Source: Saxidomus purpurata
Taxonomy: Eukaryota > Mollusca > Bivalvia > Venerida > Veneridae
Length of the DNA: 64,000 bases
Direction of reading: 5' to 3'
Assembly (NCBI GenBank): GCA_022818135.1
Contig: JAFMSR010000012.1
Coordinates: 25,612,931-25,676,930, forward strand
This document shows, piece by piece, positions 24,801 to 36,200 of the stretch; the stretch's first letter is position 1; each line of letters begins with the position of its first letter. Both the position numbers and the translations under genes were made by a program. Under the pieces are notes generated by a model. The model worked only from the letters and a program-made list of their open reading frames with translations, ran no database searches and was not told the origin of the DNA.

Positions 24801-27327
24801 GAGTCCACCTTGAGGGTCAAGGTCACAGAATGTTGACACAACTTTGGGTGCATTCGTCACTTATGAGGAACAGCTCTTGTTTTGCTGTAACTTTGTACTC
24901 CATAGTTGAGAACAGTGAAACATAGCAATAAGGAGATGTGCAAAACATAAGAAATATGCAACATGTGCATTTCAGTAGATCTTGGCTATTCTGCTTTTCA
25001 AGCCAGTATCTCAGTCACTGTTGTGAAGATAATGCAATGAAACATATCTCTGCAAAAGAATATTTGTAGTGAAAGTGAGGTATACAAGAACCATAACACT
25101 TTCTCGATTTTTTATTACCCCTTCATCAATTTTATTTTTCAGGGTATTAAATATCTAGACCATTAGCAGAACTTGATAATGTATATAGAAGGCGAAGTGT
25201 AAGAACCATAAATCTGTCATTAATAGTTATCTCTTTTTGTAAAGCTTATTTAGTTGCCTCCCTTGGTGAATGTCATTTACTGTTATTATTTGCTGGCAAG
25301 TGACACTTGTATTTATTAGAACATTCTGGTCTTAAGTGAGGAGTTTTTCCACAGTTTAAGTGTAGACTGGAAAGTATTGAACTTATTATAAAGCATGCCA
25401 TTGCAGCATGTCTAATTTAGCAATTTGCAGTTTGTTTATAACTAAATGAACAAACAAAAGTTGCAAGTCAAGTTTTACATTTTCTCTTTTACTTTGTCCC
25501 ATTGTTAAACTTAATGTAACAAAACATTTTTTAATTCAAAACCTCAGAAAACTGAAATACAGCAGTGAATGTTCTGTCCCCATAGCAACACACATCTCCT
25601 TCATGCAGAGTCTGGTAAACTGCATATTTTTCTCAAGCGAACGTAAAATACTTGTTCATGAGCCATTGCCTTTGTTTTTATGATTTGAGAATCAGTGTCT
25701 TTCACACTATTAACTTAGATCAGACCCAAATGAACAAAGTTGAAATGAAATGAAGAAAATTAGTTTGAACTATAATAAATTGACTAGGAAAACCTGTCAT
25801 ATACATGATTTATCAAATTTCCGACTACAGTAAAGTTCCACTATTAAGACTACCAGATATTTAGACCGCCCTTGATATCAAGACCTAACATTTCATAACC
25901 AAATAGCCTGTTTTATATTAAAAATGTCTCTATAAAAGAGACCATTTCGATATTGAGACACTTGATACTGGTCAAAAGGGTAGTCTTAATACCGGAACTT
26001 TACTGTATTCAAGTGACAAGATGGCTACTTTTCTATAACCAGTTTAACTATACTAAAGAGATTTTTATTTCATAGGTGCGTAAAGGTTTGCAGTGCCTGT
26101 CACAGAAAATCTTGGGGCCAAACACCCTCGTACAGGCGTCATTACCGGACATCTTGAAAAACACGCCAAAGTCGTTTTACTCCGAAACTCTCGATTTCAT
26201 CGAGTCGAATGCAAAGTTGTTTTACGAGAGGATTGCAGCAATTAAAGGATTGAAGCCCGTGATGCCACAAGGGGCCATGTACATGATGGTAAGTGCCTGT
26301 CAAGATTTAAGCTTTAAAACCATTTGTGATGAATTGACTTCTGCTAATTTGAGGGAGTTGTAGATAAAGCAGATTTAAAGAAATTGTTGACAATTTCTCC
26401 TTAAAACAGGGTTTACATAATACATTTTATTTCCAAAGTATTGCCATAGTGAAGGTGTTGAAATCACAAAGTTGTAAATATAATTATAAAGACGATACAA
26501 AAATTTCCATATTTAAAAGAAGAAACTGTAATTTTCCTGCTTGTAAACCATTAAGGGTTTATATTATTAATATATAATAGAGATTTAATTTGTCAATTTC
26601 TCCGTTCACATCTCTTGATAAATTCTCAACCAGGAGGTTGTCACTTTGAATGGTCAACCAGTCAGGGCCACATCCTGCTGTGCCACATGGTTTTTCACTT
26701 TCATAAATAATTTCAATATACATGTGCATCATCTTATTATAGAAATATAGATTAGAATTGAATCCTTACTTCCTTTTAATGTACAGATTGGAATCGAGAT
26801 GGAACATTTTGACGAATATTTGAATGATGTTGAATTTACAGAAGCTTTGGTGACAGAACAAAGTGTCTTCTGTCTTCCAGCTCAGGTAATGTATCTTTGC
26901 TTAAGTTAATTAGTAATTACAATCTAATTAGTAATCAAATTAATTAGTAATTAATTTGCAGTTTAAGTTAATAAAATATTTTTTCCAGTTCATATTGTTT
27001 ACAACATCTTCACTTTTGTTCTAGTTTATAACATCTTAACTAAATGCTTAAGTTTATAAACATTTTCATAGCATGTTCTAGTTTATAATATCTTTATCCA
27101 GACTGAAATATTTTTGAGTCACCATCCCTTCAAGCAGTATTTACTCTTTACACTTTCAGTGTTTTGACTTTCCAAACTTCTTCCGTGTTGTCCTGACCGT
27201 TCCACAGGAGAAGTTGAAAGAAGCGTGTGACAGGATAAAGGAGTTTTGTGCGCAGCATTACAGAGCTAAGCAAGAAAATAACGGACATCATCTTCATGGC
27301 GGCTTCGACGAAAACTGGATAGAATGA
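13048..27327 (+). CDS. TAT: tyrosine aminotransferase, complete, 11 coding exons, 460 aa
   Basis: Coding exons: 13048-13105, 13824-13991, 14404-14508, 15793-15860, 16142-16300, 17199-17390, 20047-20129, 24186-24255, 26076-26288, 26787-26885, 27160-27327. All have GT..AG borders and consistent phase (1383 nt with stop). The product is a cytosolic PLP enzyme of fold-type I aminotransferases. It converts tyrosine and 2-oxoglutarate to 4-hydroxyphenylpyruvate and glutamate, the first step of tyrosine breakdown. Visible landmarks are IGDPTVFGN (about 75-83), [21 protein letters not shown] with Asn216, ADEIYEHF with Asp244 (pyridine N) and Tyr247, SGLTKR with the Schiff-base Lys277, VPGWRLGW with Arg285, and FPNFFRVV with Arg414 (substrate carboxylate). 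Length matches the human enzyme (about 454 aa). Start: the only ATG in exon 1, after a stop-containing leader. The His-rich N-terminus and C-terminus are lineage-specific. Introns 6, 7 and 8 are long and full of repeats. Confidence 0.97.
13302..13361. repeat. palindromic GATCATGATC hairpin repeat (copy in TAT intron 1)
   Basis: The arms 'tagatcatgatcagcatgt' and 'gtgtgatcatgatctgca' face each other around a short loop. They are followed by 'ctgtttgct', a hallmark of this family. Further copies are at about 18455-18512, 45428-45482, 45703-45738 and 59548-59582. It is a small dispersed inverted repeat, probably MITE- or SINE-derived. Confidence 0.65.
18455..18512. repeat. palindromic GATCATGATC hairpin repeat (copy in TAT intron 6)
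   Basis: 'gtgcagatcatgatcagact' and 'ggctgatcatgatctgcac' are inverted around a loop of about 18 bases, followed by 'tgttcgc'. Same family as the copy at 13302-13361. Confidence 0.7.
18680..19020. repeat. cluster of long G tracts in TAT intron 6
   Basis: Uninterrupted G runs lie at 18680-18702 (23), 18771-18811 (41), 18858-18887 (30), 18895-18918 (24) and 18996-19020 (25), with shorter ones between. Short unique segments separate them. The long Gly or Pro open frames here are artefacts of the runs. It could be real G-quadruplex DNA or an assembly or consensus problem at a homopolymer. Confidence 0.9.
19436..19660. repeat. dispersed bivalve-type repeat (TAT intron 6)
   Basis: The wording 'gggcgtacttgtttattacg' followed by 'ttgagaatactttgactcaa' and 'ggtccttttgatctccaatg' is that of a dispersed non-coding family. 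A 'ggacgtataat' relative is seen at about 23130-23500. No termini can be fixed. Confidence 0.4.
21521..22581. mobile_element. 'GCTCACCTGAGC' dispersed element with internal tandem units (TAT intron 7)
   Basis: It begins near 'agctcacctgagctggctc' and ends near 'acaggtgagcgatac', a hairpin agggccat-c-atggccct (22555-22571) and 'cttgttt'. Inside are three units of about 140 bp ('atgggtcatctggggtcaaa' with 'cttgttaacactctag'). No transposase frame is visible. A hairpin close to the 3' end recalls Helitron-type termini, but the last bases are CTTG rather than CTRR, so the class is left open. Confidence 0.55.
22081..22337. repeat. tandem array of palindrome-cored units within the element at 21521-22581
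   Basis: Seven units of about 31-41 bp have the form gcagatcatgatcagacagc plus an A-rich spacer ('aaataatgaatagctaacagt' type). The core gatcatgatc is self-complementary. It is the half-arm of the dispersed hairpin repeat at 13302-13361, here amplified head to tail. Confidence 0.75.
23130..23660. repeat. dispersed repeat with two tandem units plus a second repeat
   Basis: Two units of about 180 bp contain 'tcaccaaacttggtaaaaat' or its variant, then 'cataat.tctcggc', 'gataactagccaaatc' and 'cccttgatttatgcaaaa'. Next to them, 23510-23660 matches the dispersed repeat at about 5020-5160. It lies in TAT intron 7 and is non-coding. Confidence 0.55.
23880..24055. repeat. short tandem repeat just upstream of TAT exon 8
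   Basis: About three diverged units of some 58 bp ('aaatgatagttta' + 'aactatgcctctgttat' + 'ggctgacaaaa') end about 130 bp before the exon 8 acceptor at 24186. Unlike the two arrays described elsewhere in this window, the units do not contain the splice site. Confidence 0.6.
25826..26007. mobile_element. Tc1/mariner-type MITE flanked by TA (TAT intron 8)
   Basis: The terminal inverted repeats are TACAGTAAAGTTCC(a/g) plus 'tattaagactac', 28 bp with two mismatches between 25826-25853 and the reverse complement of 25980-26007. TA sits at both ends, as for Tc1/mariner insertions. The interior, with 'agaccgcccttgatatcaag', is too short to code. It ends 68 bp before the exon 9 acceptor. Confidence 0.7.
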
Positions 27328-30300
27328 ATAAATACACAGACAAGCAGTAAACGACAGTTTAGTCTCACAAACTGGAGTATGTTTTGGCTTAAATAAGCAG
27401 TCACTGTTCAGTTGTGACTTGTGAGCTAAAATTATGTGGATCAAAGTATAAAAGTACGGCTATCTGTTGAATGTCCACTTGCTTATCAAGGGGAAGCAGT
27501 ATAGGGTATACATGGACCGATGCTGGGGTCTGCTCAGTAAGAATTGGTCCGTTATCATGGTACATGTAATTTAGATTTATTATCAACATAATATCATACC
27601 CATTAACTATTAATCAGACATTTCAGTGAGTCTCGAGTAGAACTTTCCACCTGTAAAGTAACACAGTGCCTAAATCTTTGAAAGTTGAGGCATGATTCAA
27701 ATTTGAAATTGAAGGCTACTGAATTTAAACCTTTAAGTGGTTGCTTCTTTCCTCGGCAGGGTACTCACTAGTAATATTTTTAGAGATTATAATTTTTACG
27801 GCCGATTCTCTTTAATGTAGTGATAGTTGAATGAACAATGATAGCAGTCAGGATTTTGAATATTTTATTTAAAGTGCAGTGTTACGTAATATTTTCAACA
27901 CATACCAGTAAAAAAATAATGTCACGGGAAAACTAAGTCAAGAAATAAATTAATGTAAAATTTATCAAAAGGATAAACTTGGTTTGAGTCACAAAGAAAT
28001 GTACTGTTTGTATGGTATATGATGTAAATACACATCATTTACTTTGGTGTAGGAAAAGCATATACATACGAAAGGATAAGAAAAGGGGGGTGGGGTTTTT
28101 TTTGGAAGGAAAACTTGCCGTTTATTGCAAATTTTTATAAAAATATGATGTTTACAACTTTTGAATGTAATATTTTTAAATCTTTGATTGAGGCAAAGAT
28201 GTATTACATATACGTGAAGACAATCTTGAATTAAAGATCTTACAGTTTGCTTCATATTTTTTATTGACAGAGTATTTTATTCGGATGATATTCTTTCTTA
28301 CAAAATTTACTTATCATTTTCTACATCACTAGGATTTGTTAAAAGTATGTTTGAATACATTTCCCCATTTGATAGTTATTTCCAAACTGTACATGTATTC
28401 AAATAGGCTAATCCCTATGTAAATCCCTTATCCCTGTGTAAATCTCTTAAACCTATGTAAATGATTTGCTCATGACAGTAATAGTCTTTTATTTTATGTT
28501 TTTCGGTAGTTTATCGAAATATAACGGTGAATTATATTCCAATAAACTCACTGTACACGCAGTGAAAATTATCAAAATATGTTACCGGATTAACGGAAGA
28601 GTGGAAAAGTATACGGGGGCGTACTAAATGCGGCAACCTAGCGATGGGGGCGTTAAAATGCGCCATGCCTTGCGGCTGCGTTTCCCCGCCTTTCATATTT
28701 TATTGAAATAACTCAACAAAAGTAGAGTTTGAGACATAAAATAAACAGAAAAATTGTTGGTATCGATGTCATATCACGATAATTTCGTGAACACCAAAAG
28801 TAGTTATTTTCCCTGGATTCGGGGGTTGGAAAATCTCACTTTTGGTGCCCACTGTAAATGCATCGTGATCTACCGAAACCAACAATTATCCTCTATTTCT
28901 TTTAAATTGTGTATGCCTACCATCCTTCAAAGTATTTTAGGTTTATTGTTTCACACATATCTGTCAGTTAGTTAGTAGGTCAATATTGCAGTGACTGTCA
29001 TTTGAAAAATGGTTACTGGTCAATAAATGAAGGTTGGTTAGGCCTAGAATTCTCAATCTCAGACAGTTTAATAGAAATGACCATTGGATGAACCCTTTTG
29101 ATTTTGATGTCAGCAGGTCAAATGTCAAGGTCACAGTGACATCAAGTTCCTTAAAAATTTGTAGGCAGGTTGCTCATGTCTAGGAAATTACCCTTGAGTA
29201 ACCTGTCCTTGAAAAAACTGTGATACTATAATCCTTTATCATGGTTATATTTTTTCTTTAGTGGGGTGGGGGGTCATTCAGACAGGTCTGGTTTGTGAAA
29301 ACTAATGTACATTGTATATGGTTTGGAAAAAAAATAGTTACAGAAAAGATGAGTCAAACTGTAGTTTATTATTTTGCAATCTAAAAATAGAATAACTTAT
29401 AATATTTGAGGTCTATCTATGCCTTTAGAGAATATAAGAAGAAATAATTTAAAGATTTTCATTTGATAATAATTTTGAATTTTTTATTCACGTGTTTGTA
29501 AAGGTGTATACATGTTATTGTTACTTTATGTTTATCTATATTTAGACATTGGTCTTTATTTAGACATTGATCTTTATTTAGATGGGGCTTATTGTTAAGG
29601 ACCAGGAACATGGTCATATTTTTGTAACAGTCCAAATCCAGCCATCATTTTAAAGCTTAGTCATGTGATTTTTACGTGTTTTTTATGTTTGCATTTTATT
29701 TCAGCTATGAATGAATCTCATAAAATTTATGAAATGTTTTTGATAATGGAACTGTTTTTGTTGTGTATCTGAACTGTTACTTTGTTTATTACTCACTTTT
29801 TACATTAAGAAAAACAACACATATCTAACGCACTTTTCTATATTTGTGTATTACTAAACCAGTCAAAATTACTTTGCATCTGATTGGTTAGTTTTGAAAT
29901 GTTTATGCATTTTAAGCCAATCAGATGGCAGAGATTTTAGACTGGTCTTAGTCTTGAGAAACCGGCCTGTAGTAGGAAAAAGCTTCGGTCCTAGATAATT
30001 ATACTTTGTGTATAAACACTTTTTGCCAAAGTTTTTTAGCACTTTTAAAGCCGACTGTTATTCCCCACTTTTTAACTTTGAGACACTTCTACACTGAAGC
30101 TACATGGTTGTTACCAGTTCTGAGGGTAAGGTTTTACACTTCTTGACCACCTATATAATACAGAATCTCATTTCAAATGCTATTTGTTTGTGTAGGAAAT
30201 CAGCATAATTTTGTTCTGTTGATGTGAAATTTATTGGACTTGTTATACACACTACATGCTAAGTTAGTAGGGTGAGGTATAATTTGGCTGCTAGTCTGGG

Positions 30301-30424
30301 ATTTTGCAAAGTATAATTTTGAAACACTTTTTGACATATTGCAATTTGGAAATTCAAATTTGGAACCCACAATAGCGATTAAGTGTAGATATATGTTGAA
30401 GTTTGTGAAGTTTTATTCTGGCAT
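27328..30424. other. 3' flank of TAT and intergenic DNA
   Basis: This stretch follows the TAT stop codon and no further exon is recognised. Several AATAAA/ATTAAA hexamers occur (for example near 27324, 27945 and 28230), so the poly(A) site cannot be fixed. A short GC-richer island lies at about 28600-28690. Confidence 0.4.
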
Positions 30425-30425
30425 T

Positions 30426-30677
30426 AAAGCGTTACATACCCTTGGACTTCAACAGATGTGAATACTGGCATATTGGTGCTTAGGAAATTGTGGTTTAAAC
30501 CCCTCTCAGTTTTTGCAGGATTGTAATGATACTTTGCAAACATCAGCATGAAAAGCAGACGTGTATGATACGATTTTTGAAGCCTCCGTCCAGGTGTGGC
30601 AGAGTTGTTGCCCTTGAACATGAACAATTTTTGTTTACCATTCAAGTGGTTTTGCTGGGGTGATAACTGATTAGTCG
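30426..30677. repeat. possible small inverted-repeat element ending in TTAAAGCG
   Basis: 'ttaaagcgttacatac' at the left and 'gtcgctttaa' at the right share the first eight bases in inverted orientation, the same outer bases as the MITE at 34803-35252. The match is short, so this is only a candidate relative. An open frame inside (30424-30645, minus) has no recognisable product. Confidence 0.3.
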
Positions 30678-30789
30678 CTTTAAGGGACAGCTATAGTTAA
30701 GTTTATACAAATTTATTTTAGTTTGATCACGAAGAAAGCTCCGTAGCTTATTTAAATGCTTTGAACACTCATTCCAGATGTCATCACAT

Positions 30790-30965
30790 GTGCGAGAGAG
30801 AGGCAGTGAGTTTTTCATCACTGCTACCCATTTACAGCTGGGTAGACTGAGGCATGTGTGGTTTCAGTATCTTTGCCCAAGGACACACCTTGTACTCCGG
30901 CTGGGATTCGAACCCGGGACCTCCTGTTCCGGAGGCGATGCCCTAACCACCTAGCTATCAAGGCC
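30790..30965 (-). mobile_element. tRNA-derived SINE, minus strand
   Basis: Read on the minus strand, a tRNA-like head ('gctaggtggttagggcatcg', B box 'gggttcgaatcccag') is followed by 'tgtccttgggcaaagatact', a core phrase conserved in many animal SINEs. A 'ctacccagctgtaaatgggt' body comes next. Clear target duplications were not found. The related plus-strand SINE at 50528 carries the same 'tccttaggcaagacac' core. Confidence 0.65.
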
Positions 30966-33294
30966 CACTATAGTTTCTTAACAATATTGTAAATAATTAT
31001 ATTGTCAAGCATTAAGTACATGTATATAATTGAAGCTTTAATTTTACAAATTTTATTTTTTGGAGTTGTTGAGCATCAAATAAATATTTATTAAGAATAG
31101 TAGTGGAGTTAGTTATTTATGTTTCAGAGTTGGTAGAGAATCACAGTTGTCATTATTGCTCACATTGCCTCTACAGAAGTTGGCAATTCTTACGGGTAGG
31201 GTTCTATTACTGGTCTCACTAGAAGCATAGCAACATAAGATCCTTTTAGGTGTTTAAGCAAAGTCTTGACCATGCTCCCTGCTTCTTTTACCCTGCCCTT
31301 TTCAAAGGTCTAGAATAATCCCTACTACTGTATAATGGGTTATATTTCCCAAGTGATTTGTTTTCAGTTTTAATAATCCCTTGAATTTAAGACCTAACAA
31401 ATTTAATGCACTTACAGCAAACTAAGGCAAGACCAATCTTCAGTAATGGCTGAAACATTTCTGAGAATTACACTTTATTTTACACAAAAATTTAATATTT
31501 TCCAAATTTGCGAGATATAAAGCCAAAATTTGATGGTACTTTACAGTACGCTTACAAAACCAGGGACTTAACCTGGACCATGCTAAATTTATTAAATGGA
31601 CTTGTCTGTTGTTTTGGACATAACCATTTATAGTTCAAAGGTGCGAGCACTGAGAATCTATTGACTGAATGCAAACATTGTAGGTCGTGATCCAACAGCA
31701 TGGGCACTAAGGTAAAATCATCACACAACACAAATTCACAAAACACATTTTACATTACCCTGTGTATAACAAGATGTCAGTAATTTATTTGAAAACAATA
31801 AAAATCACAATAAACATGTACAAGCAAATAAATAATGCAAAATTATTTGATTCAAATTTTTAAAGCAAATTTGACTGCATTAAAGAGACATTATGCGCAT
31901 TTTACTGCACATAGTGTATTTTTAGTGACAGTTTTATAAAAGCATTTTTCGGTTGCTGTGCATTTAAATGTGTTAAATTAATGATAATACTGCATTAGTA
32001 TTTGAAGTTGGTGCTTTAGAAATTAAAAATTCAGACTAATAAAATAATAGTTCCTTTCTAAGCAGTGATCTCCCTTGTGTTGTTGTAGTTGTTTGAGATT
32101 TCAGCAGTGGAAGGGAAGCAACTCCTGCATGTAGTTTTTTGTTTAAAAGACTGCCCACTCAAAATAGGAAAAGAAATATTTTGAAATTTATTATTTTGTA
32201 CTGGTAGCAGGAAGAGTTTGGTGTATTGGGTAAAAGCTATGATTTCCTCTACCCTCTTTTACACACACCTATTTCAGCTGGATTTTTACTTGAAAAAATG
32301 AGCATAATCGCACTTTGAACAAACAGCAGCACACACACTTCAATTCCATTCACATGACAGAAAAAATAAGGGGCCCCCAAGGAGAAATCCTAGGGTCAGC
32401 CAGGACTAGAAACAATCTAAATTCGTAATACAAATGATAAACAATATGAGATTGATTTTTTGTGATTTAAACTCATTTCCCTCAAAGATGATTTCATTAA
32501 GAAACGAAGGCTTCATTTATTATGTGAAGTGACTATAAATTTCTTTCATCATCAACTGTCTCTGGTACATATGTCTTCTCAAACTTTCAGCTACATTTGT
32601 AAGCTATGCCATTTTGACTAGAAAAGACATTCATATCCCTTATTTCTTGGTGAGAGTCATTTCTGCCTTTGTCTTGACTGAATACAATGAATGTGTTCCA
32701 AAATGCACGGAGAAGTCCAATTTGACTACTGTGACAACGGACCTATATACACACATATCTGGAAGTTGCCAGTCCATGTGTATATAGGTCAGTGTTGGAG
32801 GATTCACTCTTTTCAGTAAGTCTGGCTGCAGGTGAGTGCTGTGTATGATTGTGTTGAGGGATAACTTTATATATTTCTACGTAACATGACAAGATTGTCC
32901 TGAATTACTTGTGACATTATAGGTGGTTGAGACTGGAAAGGTGGGGTTTCGCAAGATTCATGGATTTCCTATCACAGTAATGCCAGAATCTGTGCAAATA
33001 TTTCAAACACATGCTGGAACATCATATATCTGATGTTAATTGTATCTTCCTGACTTTATATCAAGATTATTCTTATCATTTTTATAATTATCTCGATCTA
33101 GCTTAAATAAGACTTCATATTGCAATCATAACGTAAGTGTTGGTTTTTCCAAGAAAGGTAACAGCATCTGAGTTGCTATTGCCCGAATATATTAAAGCGA
33201 CCTGAATCATAACTCTTTATACTGATTTGGTAAAAAAAAAAAATCAAAAATACTCGGCAAATATCATTGAAATTATAAGTTGATAAAGCCTCGA
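30966..33294. other. intergenic DNA and probable 3' UTR of TMPPE
   Basis: No exon is recognised. A hairpin of the 7849-7878 family lies at about 32742-32789. The part next to 33295 is expected to be the 3' UTR of the minus-strand phosphoesterase gene. It carries 'attaaagcgac' at 33193, one end of a repeat related to the MITE at 34803. Confidence 0.4.
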
Positions 33295-36200
33295 CTATTT
33301 GGAAACAAGTGTTATTTTGATAATTTCACTTTTTGTACCGAAACGTACAGGAAATCCCCAATAAACAGCACCCATTGAAACGTAAACATGGCTGTGCTCC
33401 CCGTAGCTATATAGACCAGCATAATATGGGTTGAACAAATACGCGCCTATAGTCAATGGAAACATCTGTCCTCCATGAGTGTGTCCTGAAAACAGAAATC
33501 AAGGGTTCAACACATTCATAGTTACCTGAATGTTTTGATATTAACACAGGTTTTATGTGTGGATTGTACTAGTTGTTAGTGAACGCATGTCTGGCATAAT
33601 TCCTGTTTGTAATACAAGATCATGACCAACACTGGATGCATGGCAAGGCAGAATTACTTACAACCAGCACAGTTGTAATGGCGTATACTAAAACCTAACA
33701 TCAGGCACCATAACCGACATGCAACTGTTCTTAAATGAACAGTATGTATCACACTAAACTGACAGAACAAAATCCAGTACCTGACATTTCAAATCCAGTA
33801 CCTCACAGTTCAAATCCAGTACCTAAAAGTATAATATAAAGTAGGTATCAGACTTACTTGATATTACAAATCCAGTACCTGACAGAACAAAATCCAGTTC
33901 CTGACAGAACAAAATCCAGTAGGTATCAGACTTACCTGAGCGTACAAATCCAGTACCTGACAGAACAAAATCCAGTACCTGACAGTATACAAAATACAGT
34001 AGGTATCAGACTTACCTGACGGTACAAGATCTAGTACTTGATAGTACAAATCCAGAACCTGACAGTTGAAATCCAGTACCTGACAGTTCAAATCCAGTTC
34101 CTGGCAATTCACAGCCAGTACCTGACAGTATAATATAAAGTAGGTATCCAACTTACCCGATAGTGCAAATCCAGTACCTGACAGTTCAAATCAAGTACCA
34201 GATGGTTGAAATCCAGTACCTGACAGTTCCAATCCAGTACCTGACAATTGAAATCCAGTACCTGACAGTTCAAATCCAGTACCTGACAGTATAATAAAAA
34301 GTAGGTATCAGACTTACCTGATAGTACAAGATCCACCCTGTAGTCAGACTGTAGAGCTTTCTTGGCTGTAGCAGGCTGATGGGCAACAAGTATTACAGGG
34401 TTGTCCCTGTCACAAGTTTTTAAAGCACCATCCATATCCATTTTATGACCCATAAATCTGGAATATCAAGAAACAAAAACTTCAATTGAGCCTGTGCCAA
34501 GCGACTAGTCAGGGGAGGCAACAAAAAAATGGCCATTGGTTGCTACATTTTGTTTTCAATATCTTTTGCAATACATTTCAATGCAATGCAACCTAAAGGA
34601 ACTACAGAAACACAATTTAACACAACACAATACATTGATTATAGAGTTAATTGTTTTGAAATTTTGATATTTGCAACTGTGTATACTGTTTTGAATGGTT
34701 GCAAATTATTTTATTTTATTAACTCTGTGACCAATATGGTTGCAAATATCAAAATCACTAAATATTTAATCCAATTCAAATGCATGTGTTAAAATGCAAT
34801 AATTAAAGCGACTGCACTCCAAATTTTTAGTAAATTTTATTTTTTTGGTAAAATCAATATATATTCAATTTGTCAGCATCAAGATTATTTTCTTTGTGTA
34901 AGAGCTAAAAATAAAGGTAGAAAAAAATATTTACCCGAGCCAGGTTTTGAACTCGGATCTTTGCGCTTACAAAAAATTTACAGCGGCTTAACCTACTACA
35001 CTACGGAGTCAGCTGATTCGATGCGAGTTAAAAAATATTCATATACCAAAGAGCCCACCCCGTTAGTCACGGGGTGATATATTCTACAATAAAAGTAAGC
35101 AAAACAACACATTTTAATTGTTTCTTTTGTTAGAAAACTTGTCACGTTATCATAATACAATGCCCCTGATACAGTAATGACAATTGTTTTCTTGAAATTG
35201 AAAATTTTCTTTTTTTAGCGTAACTTGTCCATCTGGAGTGCAGTCGCTTTAAAACGCGGTCAGATTTTCTGACTATGTAATTATACGTTATTTTACAGTC
35301 TCAGAAACGACGTTACAACAAAAATGCGTTACAATACAGTAAAATATGCCATATCCGACACCTGATGTTAATGGAAAACACTTTATCTCGCACATCCCCT
35401 TGAACCCGTAAAATGAGATAGAAAATTGTACAATTTAAAACCTAATTTAAAAGGTAACATGCTTTTACTCCAACATGATAAAATGGTTTCGACAGGTGTC
35501 GGACAAGACAGGTTTCATTGTACAAATTTGAGGCAGTTACTGATAGTTTTACTAGGCTTAAGTTAACGTTTTATTCATGGAGATTTTTATGCCATTGTTT
35601 ATTAGTGTTCTGATACCTTCACTGCTACCTTGTGGTTTAAGCCATTTTCTGTATTACTTCAATGTACTGCTAACAGGTTTGTCAGAAAACATCAGTAGTG
35701 GTTGAAATAAAAAAATATGTTAGGATATATTCCACACCGCTTCCTTGGTCAAGTGGTTAGAGTTGCTGACTTGAGATCACTTTATCCTCTTATAGATTGA
35801 GGGTCATAGTCAAGTTATTCAAGGAAACAAACTAGCAGACAAATGCATGAACAAACAAACCAAATGAAACAAAAGAAACACACTGGTAACTATTGGCAGT
35901 TGGATCATCTACACCGGCTAAACATATACCACTTTCTCCATTGCCTTTTATTACCACATTGGAATTGTGTAAAATCTTCACACCCAGGGACTGTAGTTTT
36001 GTGAACCAATTGTGAACATCAGCAGTGTAATATTCATGATTTCCTGCAACATGTATAAAGTCACATTTTCATCTTTAATTTCCTAGTTACTACCTAATGG
36101 CAGATCAATACATGTACATGATGTTTAATGTTTCTACAGGAAAACCTGTATTTTAATGTCTCTTCAAATGATGCAAGACTTTTAAAAATATATATATGTA

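Noticed and set aside
33864..34453. Open frames with repeating CQVLDLN residues as a repeat protein
   Set aside because: They begin in TMPPE exon 4 and run into the donor minisatellite of intron 4; the conserved GHTH continuation is reached only by splicing at 34318.
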